From: Acidobacteriota bacterium | GTDB taxonomy: Bacteria; Acidobacteriota; Terriglobia; Terriglobales; Acidobacteriaceae | DNA: 64,000 nucleotides | Assembly (NCBI GenBank): GCA_003225005.1 | Contig: QIAN01000021.1 | Location: 21,223-85,222 of the forward strand | Reading direction: 5' to 3' | Shown here: positions 18,447 through 27,493 of the stretch, piece by piece | Position numbering within the stretch: position 1 is the stretch's first letter | Layout of the letters: each line of letters opens with the position of its first letter | Position numbers and translations under genes: made by a program | The notes under the pieces: model-generated | The model's database searches: none | What the model was told of the DNA's origin: nothing | The model's input: only the letters and a program-made list of their open reading frames with translations

Positions 18447-19631
18447 TTATTGACGGCTTCCTCTTTCTCCAGTTGATTGGAGATGCTCCTCTTTCAAAGT
18501 CTGGAGAATCGGTTCCAGGAAGCGCCGGTACTTATATAGGGTCACCTCATCCCTAGAGGCAAGGGCGGTTTCAACTGCCCGAGTAGTTGCGGGCGTCATG
18601 ATTTCAAGCCGGCCAACAAAAACGCGGGCCATTTGTGACGGTGCGGGGTTCATGGTGAGTGGCAAAATCTTGTCGACGAATGCGCGCGGCACGATATAGA
18701 TCAGGCGACTGCCTTCTTCGAACCAGGAGTCGCTCCAAGTCTGTACCATGGCATGTGCTTCGTCTGGATAGAGACCCTGATCGACGAGAATTGCTTCCAG
18801 ATCGCCGCAGAGAGAATCAAGGGTGCCGGTCAGCACCGGCGGTTCTAGAATCGTTTCATCGGCGGGCGCCCGCACTAAACGATAGCCGACTCGTCCGCCC
18901 CGGCGCTCGAAAAGAATGATGGCTGGAATTGCGTTTTCGTCGAGACTCTTCACCAGCAGCTTGCCATCTGCGTTCTCGCTGGCAGACAGGGGCAACCGAG
19001 CAGCCGAAACTCCTCGATAGAAAAGAAACTTCTCTAGCTGGTCACCCGCGTCCGTCTTGACGAGTAGAGGTGTGGAAGAGGTCTCGCGCGCAAAGTAGTA
19101 GCGATTCGACTGGACCCCACGCGGGAACTCGCCACTCAGATTCGGAGAAACCGCGACCCCGCTCCACGCGATACTTCCATCAGTCTGCAACTGGCTCAAA
19201 TTGGTATTGCGCAGAACTCCTCTGGGATGAACGCGATCGGCGTGGGGATACCACTCGGTGATGACTCCCTTGGAGAATGAGACCCTGACCGACACCGTTG
19301 CATCTCGTGGAGAGTAGAAGTACAGAACCGGCGTCTCCATTCGAATCGTGCCACGAAGCCCGATCTTGAAGTTGGCGCCGCTGAAATGCTCCACGAATCC
19401 GGGCAGGTCGGTGGACCCTGTCAGTGGCGCCCATTCCACCGCTTTACCGTTCTTGCCGGCAACCGCGGTGAAAGTTCCCCACTCGTGAACGGTCAGGTCG
19501 GGCGAGGTATGTTGCTCGTCCGCAACGAGCCAGCCGGCGCACCCCAAGGCCAAGAACCCGAAGGCAAGCAGGCGGGGAAGGCGGAATCTCACCTCAATTG
19601 CCGAGAGAAACTTCTCCACTCGCGGGTTCAT
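18447..19631 (-). CDS. Secreted conserved hypothetical protein with HEWGTFT motif
   Basis: The 394-residue protein has an N-terminal hydrophobic segment (LLAFGFLALGCAGWLVA) and then the motif VHEWGTFTAV, which I recall from conserved acidobacterial exported proteins of unknown function. Further features are METPVLYFYSPRDATVSVRV, a mostly beta-rich middle, and a helical C-terminus ending in RRFLEPILQTLKEE. No catalytic motif is evident. Its ATG overlaps the stop of the upstream gene (ATGA), so the two are translationally coupled. It is the last gene of an ECF sigma/FecR operon. Confidence 0.75.
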   Translation of the reverse strand: MNPRVEKFLSAIEVRFRLPRLLAFGFLALGCAGWLVADEQHTSPDLTVHEWGTFTAVAGKNGKAVEWAPLTGSTDLPGFVEHFSGANFKIGLRGTIRMETPVLYFYSPRDATVSVRVSFSKGVITEWYPHADRVHPRGVLRNTNLSQLQTDGSIAWSGVAVSPNLSGEFPRGVQSNRYYFARETSSTPLLVKTDAGDQLEKFLFYRGVSAARLPLSASENADGKLLVKSLDENAIPAIILFERRGGRVGYRLVRAPADETILEPPVLTGTLDSLCGDLEAILVDQGLYPDEAHAMVQTWSDSWFEEGSRLIYIVPRAFVDKILPLTMNPAPSQMARVFVGRLEIMTPATTRAVETALASRDEVTLYKYRRFLEPILQTLKEEHLQSTGERGSRQ

Positions 19632-20305
19632 TGCTCAGACCCTCCTGCCGGCGCGTTGGTCAGCAGCTTGGAGACGGTTTCATGGCGGAATTCAGAGGCC
19701 AAATTCTGGGCGAGAAGAGGATCGTTCGTCGCGCCAGCCATCGCTTTTCGGGCGTGATCCCGGTGACCGCTTTCCGGTCCCTTGAGGGTGATGAGCGCCG
19801 CCGCGAATTCCATCTCTGGATCTTGGCCGCGGAGGCTGATGGCCTTCTTTACCCAGGCATATCCGTCAAGCCCATTCGCGGGATTTCGCTCGCCCTGCAC
19901 CATCCATTGTTTGTAGGTCTCGGCGAGATAGCCGACATCAAACCATGCCAGCGCCTCGGAATAGCCAGCGGCGTCTGAATTGGCGGCACGCTCGTGGAGC
20001 CTGGTCAGCAACTCTTTCGCTACTTGCGGATCGTGCCGAGCGTAGATGGTGGCGCGTCGAAGAGTCTCCATCCGGACCAACACGGAGGTCTTCGAATCGA
20101 GGATTGCCAGAGTTTCCCGAGTGAGGTTTTTCAGGTCATAGCCTCCACTCCCTTTCTGGTTCCAATCGATCCAGGCCAGCGACTTCGCCTGCCCGATTTC
20201 GATGGGATGACAGATGAGGGGCGGACCTGCTTGGGCATAGGTTGTGAACCCAACCAGAATCGCGGCAATGCTGATCGCCAACCGTGGAAATACAGGGGAA
20301 TTCAT
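19628..20305 (-). CDS. Secreted helical protein of unknown function
   Basis: The 225-residue protein has a signal peptide (LAISIAAILVGFTTYAQA) and a helix-rich body resembling Sel1/TPR-type repeats (AKELLTRLHERAANSDAAGY, then ALAWFDVGYLAETYKQW). I do not recognise a family. The ATG follows a strong GGAGG eight bases upstream. It overlaps the HEWGTFT gene by four bases and follows the FecR gene by 131 bases. A role in the same envelope process is inferred from context only. Confidence 0.68.
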   Translation of the reverse strand: MNSPVFPRLAISIAAILVGFTTYAQAGPPLICHPIEIGQAKSLAWIDWNQKGSGGYDLKNLTRETLAILDSKTSVLVRMETLRRATIYARHDPQVAKELLTRLHERAANSDAAGYSEALAWFDVGYLAETYKQWMVQGERNPANGLDGYAWVKKAISLRGQDPEMEFAAALITLKGPESGHRDHARKAMAGATNDPLLAQNLASEFRHETVSKLLTNAPAGGSEQ

Positions 20306-20436
20306 ATTCTGAGCCTCCTTGTTTCGTTTGTCTTACCCCACATTCAAGGAGACGCCACCAGAGTGCAGAGTGTTAACAAGCGAAAGAAACAGCCGGGGGG
20401 GTGGAGATGATGATTGCGAGCGTGCGCGGCTCCTGG

Positions 20437-21546
20437 TTATTTTTCGCGAACAGGCGTGGCCACTCCAGACCAGGTACGCTCCCAATGGCGCCAAACTGAG
20501 ATGTCGTCGAAACCGAGTGCGTTCCACCACAGATCGAGCATCGCCGGATCGAGACGCAAGATGCCCTCCCTGGTGACGCTCGCCGGAGGAGGCGCAAGCT
20601 CTTGCAACCGGTCGTAGACGAGCACTCGCTGCCCCTCCTCGACACGCTTCAGCAAATGCCAGAGCGTAAGTGCGTCACGTTTGCGAGAGGCGCCGAGCAG
20701 GATGGCCAGATCTCCGGCGCGTTGCTGCGGTGCCCTGTCCTCAAAATCGAATCTCGCCAAAGCGACGCGAAACTCCGAGGATGCATCCTCGAAGTACGGT
20801 GTGCCGGGACCAACCTTCGGCCTGGTCGCGCAAGCGGCACCAGCGGGAATGAAGGATTCGTGGCCGTCCAGCTTGAAACCGACCCATCCCATCGATGTGC
20901 GCACGAGCCCGGCACCCGACTCGTCCACATGCAGGGTGTAGGCGCAACCGAGGTCCACCGTCAATGCCGACGGCGTGTCGACTACGAATTGGCCGGGAGG
21001 CGCCCAGATGTAGACTTGAATCGTTCCGCGATCAAGGGCGATCCGCTTCAGGCCTGCATCCATGGTCGTCAGACGCAGGCGTGTGCTTTGCTCCACCTCG
21101 ATTTGGCCGGTATCTTCAGCCCGAAGGCTGGCCCGCGACTGCTGGTCGGTTACAAGTACCTGGCCGATGCCGAGACGGCTCGTTTCTTTCCCGCTGATGG
21201 TATTTCGTCCGATTCGAGGTGTTCCTGCCAAGCGGGACACATCCCAACCCGCCACGGTAACCGGGATCGGCTTCCTCCCGTACATCAGAAAGATGACGAC
21301 GGCGATAGCCACCATGGTGCCTGCCGTCGCGAGAGCGGGAAACAGCCGGAGACGCCACGGAAACAACGTCCATCGTCCGTCCGGCACGATCTCAGGAAAC
21401 ACAGGGACAGGACGGTCATGATGAAACCTCCCGAGTAGCACTTCCAGCCTCTGGATTTCAGGATCGGGTTCGCCAGATCCATCCCACAAATAGTCATCGT
21501 TCCTCGCCGAGGTCTCGTTTCCCGTTTGTTTCTTCCCCGTATCCAT
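20437..21546 (-). CDS. FecR-domain membrane protein, probable sigma-factor regulator
   Basis: The 369-residue protein has a cytosolic N-terminus of about 70 residues, one membrane helix (FPALATAGTMVAIAVVIFLM) and a periplasmic FecR-like beta domain (GQVLVTDQQSRASLRAEDTG, then IEVEQSTRLRL and GQFVVDTPSALTVDLGCAY). FecR proteins carry envelope signals to ECF sigma factors. It starts two bases after the sigma gene stop, with GGAG inside the end of that gene. The C-terminal part is helical and unusual for FecR. The pairing with the upstream ECF gene supports an anti-sigma or sensor role. Confidence 0.8.
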   Translation of the reverse strand: MDTGKKQTGNETSARNDDYLWDGSGEPDPEIQRLEVLLGRFHHDRPVPVFPEIVPDGRWTLFPWRLRLFPALATAGTMVAIAVVIFLMYGRKPIPVTVAGWDVSRLAGTPRIGRNTISGKETSRLGIGQVLVTDQQSRASLRAEDTGQIEVEQSTRLRLTTMDAGLKRIALDRGTIQVYIWAPPGQFVVDTPSALTVDLGCAYTLHVDESGAGLVRTSMGWVGFKLDGHESFIPAGAACATRPKVGPGTPYFEDASSEFRVALARFDFEDRAPQQRAGDLAILLGASRKRDALTLWHLLKRVEEGQRVLVYDRLQELAPPPASVTREGILRLDPAMLDLWWNALGFDDISVWRHWERTWSGVATPVREK

Positions 21547-21548
21547 GA

Positions 21549-22190
21549 CTACACCATCTCCTGTTGCGGGCCGTCGCTGTCCGGGTTCGACCCCAGTTTT
21601 GCACGGAGCTGCTGCATGCCGCGATGCAGATTGACCCGGACCGAACCGTGGGTCATCCCAGTGCGTGCTGCTATCTCAGGGCCAGTCATGCCCTCCGCCA
21701 GCCGCAGAATCAATGTTTCTCGGTATGCGGCGGGCAGGCTCCTGACCGCGTCGAGAATTGTGGCCGCCTGGCCTTCAGGGTCTCCGGTAGAACCTCCGCT
21801 CCCGATATCCTGATCAGACGGGTCATCCCCAAGTTGGTCCTTTGGCAACGAGCGCCGGTGGTAGTCATTCGCCCGATTGCGGGCGATCACCGCCAACCAC
21901 GCTCCAAAGCTTCCAGCTTCCCGCAGCGTTGACAGGCGACGGAGCGCCATCATGAAGACATCCTGAACCAGGTCATCCACCTCGCCTGGCTGGACCTTCG
22001 CAAGCAGAACTCCGTGAACCATGCGAGCGTACCTCTCATAGAGGCGCCCGAATGCCGCGCGGTCCCCGTGGCGTGCCGCATCCACCAACATCGCGTCTTC
22101 GGAGGCTTCTGACGCGGCTTGCTCCCTCACTGGCGAAGCCCCAAGTCCTGCCGCGAGCGAGTCAACTCGGTCCCCCGACGTCAAGGCCAT
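21549..22190 (-). CDS. ECF-type RNA polymerase sigma factor
   Basis: Sigma70 region 2 is clear (RAAFGRLYERYARMVHGVLL, then DDLVQDVFMMALRRL), as is region 4 (LPAAYRETLILRLAEGMTGP, then EIAARTGMTHGSVRVNLHRG). The length of 213 residues from the ATG at 22190, which follows GGGAG by about ten bases, is normal for the class. An upstream in-frame TTG at 22244 is unlikely. It heads an operon of FecR and two secreted proteins, so it probably responds to an envelope signal. Confidence 0.9.
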   Translation of the reverse strand: MALTSGDRVDSLAAGLGASPVREQAASEASEDAMLVDAARHGDRAAFGRLYERYARMVHGVLLAKVQPGEVDDLVQDVFMMALRRLSTLREAGSFGAWLAVIARNRANDYHRRSLPKDQLGDDPSDQDIGSGGSTGDPEGQAATILDAVRSLPAAYRETLILRLAEGMTGPEIAARTGMTHGSVRVNLHRGMQQLRAKLGSNPDSDGPQQEMV

Positions 22191-22419
22191 GCGCACGTAC
22201 TCCCACGAAATCATAGACGTTCGCAAGAGAAGAAGTGTTAACAACGATGCCGACCATCGGCGCCAGGAAGATCACCTCGAACTCCTGTGGATGGACTGTC
22301 GGCTACTCGAAAGTTACCCCCAGAAACCGGCCGGCAGGGTCAAGTTCTAGCCCGTCCTGCTTAAGTTAGCGCCTTTGAGGGGCGGCGCCGCCGATGTGTT
22401 TGTGCTCTTGGCGCTCCAC

Positions 22420-22974
22420 CTACCTGAGCTTGGTCACGGTCACTTCCAGTTGGAACTGCCGCTTGGAATTCGGATCATCCACGCTACCGACGATCATCGG
22501 CTTCCCTAGAACGGCCAGAGTGCTGGCATTGATATTCAGTTGGCGCAGCACAGGCCGTACCTGTTGGCCTTGCTGTTCGGGAAGAGCAAAGTTGCTGATC
22601 TCCCCTCGCACGTTCAGCAAGAGATCGTTGCCCAGCCAGCCCACGTCATGCCGGTCCCTCAGCCTGCACCAGATACTAGTTCCCACATCAATGTACTGGA
22701 ACTCTCCTTGCTTCGCCTCGATGGGAACACGCGTACCGATCTTGATTTCATTGTTGTCCCCGGCGCTCAGATTCATCGAGTACTGCCGCGTATTGATCTT
22801 CTTTCCGTTGTCCACCTCGTTGATCGAGAAATCGAGCCGGTAAGCGTGCCCCGGTTCTGTCGCTTCCGGTGTTGCCTTTGCCATTGCAGACTCCTGAGCC
22901 GACGCTTTCCCGATCCCGCCCAAAATCATCATTCCCCAAATCAATGCTGCCGCCACCATCGTTTTCTTGCACAT
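22420..22974 (-). CDS. Secreted hypothetical protein linked to an ECF sigma locus
   Basis: A signal peptide (MVAAALIWGMMILGGIGKAS) is followed by a beta-rich domain of about 150 residues (RLDFSINEVDNGKKINTRQY, then SMNLSAGDNNEIKIGTRVP). The pattern of a response to oxidisable or inhibitory conditions cannot be judged; I do not recognise the family. AAGGAG lies eight bases before the ATG. It is the third gene after the second ECF factor and its partner, on the same strand with a 57-base gap. Confidence 0.7.
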   Translation of the reverse strand: MCKKTMVAAALIWGMMILGGIGKASAQESAMAKATPEATEPGHAYRLDFSINEVDNGKKINTRQYSMNLSAGDNNEIKIGTRVPIEAKQGEFQYIDVGTSIWCRLRDRHDVGWLGNDLLLNVRGEISNFALPEQQGQQVRPVLRQLNINASTLAVLGKPMIVGSVDDPNSKRQFQLEVTVTKLR

Positions 22975-23031
22975 TCGAAATTCTCCTTGGTTTGTACGAA
23001 CATGGTTCTGTGTCGATCATCACTCTCCATC

Positions 23032-23661
23032 TCATTGGCGGGAATCCCGACTGCCAGTCGATGCCCCCGTCTCCTCTTCTTCTCTTCTATCTTTTCTCAG
23101 CGCCTCACTCCGGGCTTCAGCAATCAACGCCGCATGTTCGGGATATTGCGCCACATAGCTCGCTAAAATCTTTTCCTGCTCGCTCATGGGCTGGGGGGAT
23201 GGAAACTGTTCCAGCTTGGGTCCGGCAGCGACTGTGGGTTGCCGGCGACGATCACGGTTTGTCTGGTTCCGCCTGGCAGATGAAATCAAAGGCGGTGGAT
23301 TTCGCACATTCCCCGCTAAGAGTTGTCCATTTTGCCCACCGCTTTCGACGCTGGTTGGCGGACGATCCACCGAGACCACCGGCGATGTTTTCGCCGACCT
23401 CCACGTCAGTGACACGCTCACGGCAATCGTCACGGCAGCGGCAAGAGCCACTGTAACCGGCCAACGCCACCAGGTGCGGGACGCTATCTTTTCCCGCTCC
23501 GCCTGCAAATTGGTCAGAACGCGCTGCTCCAGTCCCGCCTTCGGCTCACCTGCCCCGTACTGCGCCAGCGCGGCATCAAGTTCGCGGTCGAGCGCGTCAT
23601 AGCCCCGACTCTTCTTCTTTTCACTGCCAAAAATGTGATCGTTGTCAGCCACGTTGCCCAT
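23032..23661 (-). CDS. Membrane-anchored putative anti-sigma factor
   Basis: The 209-residue protein has a cytosolic N-terminus of about 65 residues (DALDRELDAALAQYGAGEP), one membrane helix (WPVTVALAAAVTIAVSVSL) and a proline/arginine-rich exterior part with a helical tail. It begins three bases after the stop of the ECF sigma gene, which is the usual place for an anti-sigma factor. No zinc-binding anti-sigma motif is visible, so the call rests on context and topology. Confidence 0.6.
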   Translation of the reverse strand: MGNVADNDHIFGSEKKKSRGYDALDRELDAALAQYGAGEPKAGLEQRVLTNLQAEREKIASRTWWRWPVTVALAAAVTIAVSVSLTWRSAKTSPVVSVDRPPTSVESGGQNGQLLAGNVRNPPPLISSARRNQTNRDRRRQPTVAAGPKLEQFPSPQPMSEQEKILASYVAQYPEHAALIAEARSEALRKDRREEEETGASTGSRDSRQ

Positions 23662-23664
23662 CCC

Positions 23665-24285
23665 TCACTTCCGATTCCCCTGCTGCGTCAGCTTCTCCCG
23701 CAAGATCTGCCGCGCTCGAAATATTCGCGATCTCACCGCCGCTTCGTTGATTCCTAAGGTTGCGGCCACTTCTCGCGGCGACATTTCGTCGATCGCCGAT
23801 AAGATGAGAGGCGCTCGCAACTTCTCAGGTAGCGCTGCCATCAGCTTTTCCAACCGCGCTCCCACCTGCTTTCCCAGAATCGCTTCCTCCGCGTCCACCT
23901 CCGAAGAGGCGAGCTCTTCGAAAGGCTGGTCAAAGCTCTCCAGCGGAATCTCCCGTTTTCGCGAGTGCTGTTGGCTCCGATCCACCGCGACCCGCCAGGC
24001 AATTCGCGCCACCCAGCTCTTATGATCCTCGACTTTGCCTAGCTTCTTGCCGTAGCGGAGCACTCGCACAAACGTCTCTTGCGTGGCATCTTCGGCTTCG
24101 TGATGGTTACGCAAGACGCCATAGACGATGCGATAGACCAGCCGCGCATGTTGCCGGACGATGTCTTCGAGTGCGTATTCCTGGCTTTGCACCGTGGTCG
24201 CGGTCTCACTCAAGATCGCCTGTCCAGCCACCATCTGTTTGCGCTCACAGGTAAAGACCATTGCTGTGTCCGATTTGTTCAGCAA
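23665..24285 (-). CDS. ECF-type RNA polymerase sigma factor
   Basis: Region 2 reads RLVYRIVYGVLRNHHEAEDA followed by TQETFVRVLRYG. Region 4 reads LPEKLRAPLILSAIDEMSPR followed by EVAATLGINEAAVRSRIFRA. Length is 206 residues. It heads a second sigma locus with a membrane partner and a secreted protein downstream. It is unlike the first ECF in its region 2 sequence, so it probably answers a different signal. Confidence 0.88.
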   Translation of the reverse strand: MLNKSDTAMVFTCERKQMVAGQAILSETATTVQSQEYALEDIVRQHARLVYRIVYGVLRNHHEAEDATQETFVRVLRYGKKLGKVEDHKSWVARIAWRVAVDRSQQHSRKREIPLESFDQPFEELASSEVDAEEAILGKQVGARLEKLMAALPEKLRAPLILSAIDEMSPREVAATLGINEAAVRSRIFRARQILREKLTQQGNRK

Positions 24286-24505
24286 TTTCTTCCGAAGAAC
24301 GTCCGTGGAGAGGCGGCTTGCAGCGTTTCCCTATAGGGAATCAAGGCAGAACAATGGCGGCGGGCGAGTTGCCCACGAGACCAGTAAGCACCGCCGGGCT
24401 TTTATTTAAGTAGGATTCGACTGCAGTCGACGAAGCGATGCGCGTTCCCGGTTTTTCGCCGACATGCTGCCGATGACTTGCGGGCAGGGAGGTCGCATCA
24501 GCACT

Positions 24506-25555
24506 TCAGAACCCGACCATCACCGGCTCCGGCTCGAGCTTGACGCCCCATATCTCTTCCACCCGAAGTTGGATCTGATCTTTCAAGGCAAGCACCTCAG
24601 CAGCCGAGGCTCCGCCTCGATTGACGATTGCGAGAGCGTGTTTGTGTGAAATGCCCACCCGCCCAGATCCATATCCTTTCCGAAACCCGGAATGCTCCAC
24701 CAGCCATGCGGCAGAAACTTTTTTACGCATTTCGAGCGCCGGATAGCTGGGCACATTCAAGCTGCGAGTTGCGGCCCGCCTCTCGAGTCCTTCGTGTTGC
24801 GCTTCGGTAAGGACGGGATTTTTGAAAAATGAGCCCGCACTGCGGCAATCTTCATCCCCCGGAACGATCAGCATTCCCTTGAGGGCGCGGATGTGCCGCA
24901 CGGCTTCCCGAATTTCCGCCACATTCGGCGCCGATTCCCATCCATCGAAGTGGCGCTCGAGATCGGCATAGCTGATGCGTGGCTCCCCGCCACCTGTAAG
25001 CGCATAAGTCACGCGCAAAATGATGAACCGGCCACGCTCGCTGGTGTTGAAGATACTGCTGCGATAAGCGAATCCGCAGGCCTCATGGCAGAGTTCGCGC
25101 ACCTGATTGTCCTTGAGATCGAGTGCCTCAACTGACTCAACGGTCTCGGACACATCCTGCCCGTACGCCCCCACATTTTGCACCGGAGTACCGCCGACGC
25201 TGCCAGGAATGCCGCTCAAACACTCCACTCCGGCGAAGCGCTGCATCACAGCGTGCGCCACAAATTTGTCCCAAGGCTCGCCCCCTCCTACCTCAAAAAG
25301 CGTCTTGCCATCGTCGCTGCTGCGTTGCTCGATGCCAGAAATCGCAACTTTCAGCACCAGACCGGGCCAGCCCGCGTCCGCTACCACCAGGTTGCTGCCG
25401 CCACCTAGAACGAAGAGCTCTAACCGACGTGATCGGGCCAAGGCGACTGCTTCTTCGACCTCGCCAATCGATTGAGCTTCGACGAAATAGCGTGCTGGGC
25501 CTCCGACTTTAAAGGTCGTCAGCGGCGCGAGGGGAACATTTTCCTGCAGCAGCAT
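24506..25555 (-). CDS. murB: UDP-N-acetylenolpyruvoylglucosamine reductase
   Basis: MurB reduces UDP-GlcNAc-enolpyruvate to UDP-MurNAc with NADPH and FAD in peptidoglycan precursor synthesis. The FAD domain begins with the family opening PLAPLTTFKVGGPARYFVEA and contains LFVLGGGSNLVVADAG and GIPGSVGGTPVQNVGAYGQD. The catalytic serine lies in RSAGSFFKNP. The C-terminal domain has SGFRKGYGSGRVGISHKHAL. Length (349) and the long insert fit the type I enzyme. It stands alone between convergent and divergent neighbours. Confidence 0.95.
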   Translation of the reverse strand: MLLQENVPLAPLTTFKVGGPARYFVEAQSIGEVEEAVALARSRRLELFVLGGGSNLVVADAGWPGLVLKVAISGIEQRSSDDGKTLFEVGGGEPWDKFVAHAVMQRFAGVECLSGIPGSVGGTPVQNVGAYGQDVSETVESVEALDLKDNQVRELCHEACGFAYRSSIFNTSERGRFIILRVTYALTGGGEPRISYADLERHFDGWESAPNVAEIREAVRHIRALKGMLIVPGDEDCRSAGSFFKNPVLTEAQHEGLERRAATRSLNVPSYPALEMRKKVSAAWLVEHSGFRKGYGSGRVGISHKHALAIVNRGGASAAEVLALKDQIQLRVEEIWGVKLEPEPVMVGF

Positions 25556-25726
25556 GGATTGCTCTCAATATACACATCGACCACCCTGGCGCCCAGCCGC
25601 CAAAGGTCATAGCCGGGCGACTGTTACCCATGGCGATCGCGGGATGAATATCAAGCTACAATAGGAAGACAGCCGAGAGAGGCTCAGAAGGACGAAAGCT
25701 CAGCCGACAGAGAGGAACAAGAACTC

Positions 25727-26170
25727 ATGCCCATGTATCCAGAAATAATGGTGGTCCCTATGCGCGAAGAGTTAACCCGGCTTGGGGTCCAGGAACTGCG
25801 TACACCCGAGGACGTCGACCATGCGCTGAAGTATCAGCCGGGAACCACCATGGTGATTGTAAACTCCATCTGCGGCTGCGCCGCGGGACGCATGCGGCCC
25901 GCCGTCCGCATGGCCCTTCAGCATTCTTCCCGGCCTGACAAAGCAGTAAGTGTCTTCGCTGGACAGGAGACCGAAGCCACCGAACGTGCCCGCAGCTACT
26001 TCACCGGGTATCCGCCGTCGTCACCATCGATCGGAATTTTGCGCGATGGCCAGCTCGTCTACATGATGCAACGCCGAGACATCGAAAGCCGGGAAGCCCC
26101 GGCCATCGCCACCGACCTGAAAGCCGCCTTCGACAAGTTCTGCGCCAAGCCAGTCGCGGCCAATTCATAA
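25727..26170 (+). CDS. Bacilliredoxin, BrxA/BrxB family
   Basis: The 147-residue thioredoxin-fold protein carries the active-site motif SICGCAAG (CGC) after the strand VIVNS. In Firmicutes such proteins remove bacillithiol from oxidised proteins. The conserved region VSVFAGQETEATERARSYFT and the C-terminal VYMMQRRDIESR also fit. AGAGGAA lies about ten bases before the ATG. A perfect terminator hairpin follows 31 bases after the stop, so it forms its own unit. Confidence 0.88.
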   Translation: MPMYPEIMVVPMREELTRLGVQELRTPEDVDHALKYQPGTTMVIVNSICGCAAGRMRPAVRMALQHSSRPDKAVSVFAGQETEATERARSYFTGYPPSSPSIGILRDGQLVYMMQRRDIESREAPAIATDLKAAFDKFCAKPVAANS

Positions 26171-26201
26171 CACCCGCGAGGCCAAATTCACAACCTGGGG
26201 T

Positions 26202-26229
26202 AGAGACGTTTCCCGCAACGTCTCTTTTT
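26202..26229 (+). terminator. Rho-independent terminator after the bacilliredoxin gene
   Basis: A perfect nine-base stem, AGAGACGTT paired with AACGTCTCT, encloses the six-base loop TCCCGC, and TTTT follows. It is oriented for the plus strand. Confidence 0.85.
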
Positions 26230-26271
26230 CCCCTATCGAATCCTGTGACGGGATCCAACGTTGGCCAATCC

Positions 26272-27429
26272 CTACTTTGCCGGCGTGCTGGTCATAAACG
26301 CTTTAACCACAATCCCATTCGGCTGCACTCCTACCGGAATCATGGTAAGCAGTGAATACTCCGTAGGCTCCAGCTTGCGCGGATTGCGCTTCTGGATCAC
26401 CGTCACATCCCCCGACTGCGTGTCCAGCACCAGCAAATACCTCTGATCCTGCGAAAGCGCCAATCCCTCTGGTCGGCTGCCCACCGGCATGGTGGCGATC
26501 AGCTTGCCGATATCAATGTCATACACTGCCACGCTGTTCGAGCCGAAATTACTGACATAGAAGCGCGAGTTATCCCCGGTCACGACTCCCCGTGCCGGAT
26601 GCTGTCCAATCAAACTGCTGCTGCCCACTTCATCGTTGACCGTCTCGATAATCGAAATACTGTCGGAATCGAAGTCGCAAACCATGAGCTCGCCGCCGTC
26701 AGGCTTGAGGGCCAGGCTTACTGGCGTGCGTCCTACATCAAGCAGGGCCAGCACGCGGTCCTTCTTGAGATCAATCGAAGCCACCTGTGCCGAACCTGAA
26801 CAAGTAACAAACGCTTTGCTCGAATCGTGCAGGATCGCGATATCCTCCGGCTCCTGACACACCGGCACAGTAGAGCGCACCCGCAGCGCCTTGGCATCGA
26901 TCAGTGAAACGGTGTTGTCGCCGCGGTTCGACACCACAATCGTCCCTCCGTCAGGAGAAACCCGAGCCAACCCCGGTGCAGCCCCCACCCCAACATTGCC
27001 GATCACAGCGCGCTTCTCCACATCGATCACCGAAACCTTGGCGGAAGCCGAGTTAGCCACGTACGCCCGCTTGCCGTCTTGGGAAACATCAATAAAGTAA
27101 GGCTTCCCATGAACGCCTATCGTTGCCACCACGGCGTTCTTCTCCGCATCAATGACGCTGACATTGTTCGACCCGGCATTGACCACGTAAATTTCGTTCT
27201 TCTTGCGGTTCGCTGCCACGCCAGTCGGCCCCGCACCCACAGGGATGGTCTTGGCCAGCTCAAACGTCCGCAGATCAATCACGCTAACGGTATTGCTCTT
27301 GCCATTGGTGACGTAGGCATACTCGCGGTAAGCAGGCCCGTAGTCAGGCAGCGCTTGCTCGCGGAAATACCACCACGCGCCCGCTCCCAGCAGGGGAATC
27401 AGAACAATGATGATGAGGAGTTTTCTCAA
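26272..27429 (-). CDS. YVTN/YncE-family beta-propeller protein
   Basis: After a single membrane helix or signal anchor (LLIIIVLIPLLGAGAWWYF) the protein has about seven propeller blades with repeats of the YVTN type: AYVTNGKSNTVSVIDLRT, IYVVNAGSNNVSVIDAEKN, AYVANSASAKVSVIDVEKR and IVVSNRGDNTVSLIDAK. Such proteins are exported or surface exposed; some bind metals or cofactors, but many have no known role. It sits downstream of TonB-like and DAHP synthase genes on the same strand, 64 bases after the TonB-like gene. Confidence 0.85.
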   Translation of the reverse strand: MRKLLIIIVLIPLLGAGAWWYFREQALPDYGPAYREYAYVTNGKSNTVSVIDLRTFELAKTIPVGAGPTGVAANRKKNEIYVVNAGSNNVSVIDAEKNAVVATIGVHGKPYFIDVSQDGKRAYVANSASAKVSVIDVEKRAVIGNVGVGAAPGLARVSPDGGTIVVSNRGDNTVSLIDAKALRVRSTVPVCQEPEDIAILHDSSKAFVTCSGSAQVASIDLKKDRVLALLDVGRTPVSLALKPDGGELMVCDFDSDSISIIETVNDEVGSSSLIGQHPARGVVTGDNSRFYVSNFGSNSVAVYDIDIGKLIATMPVGSRPEGLALSQDQRYLLVLDTQSGDVTVIQKRNPRKLEPTEYSLLTMIPVGVQPNGIVVKAFMTSTPAK

Positions 27430-27493
27430 GATAGGCGTCAGGCGTCTTTGAGACAGAAAAGATTGCTAAAACGGAAGATCGATGACTATCTAG

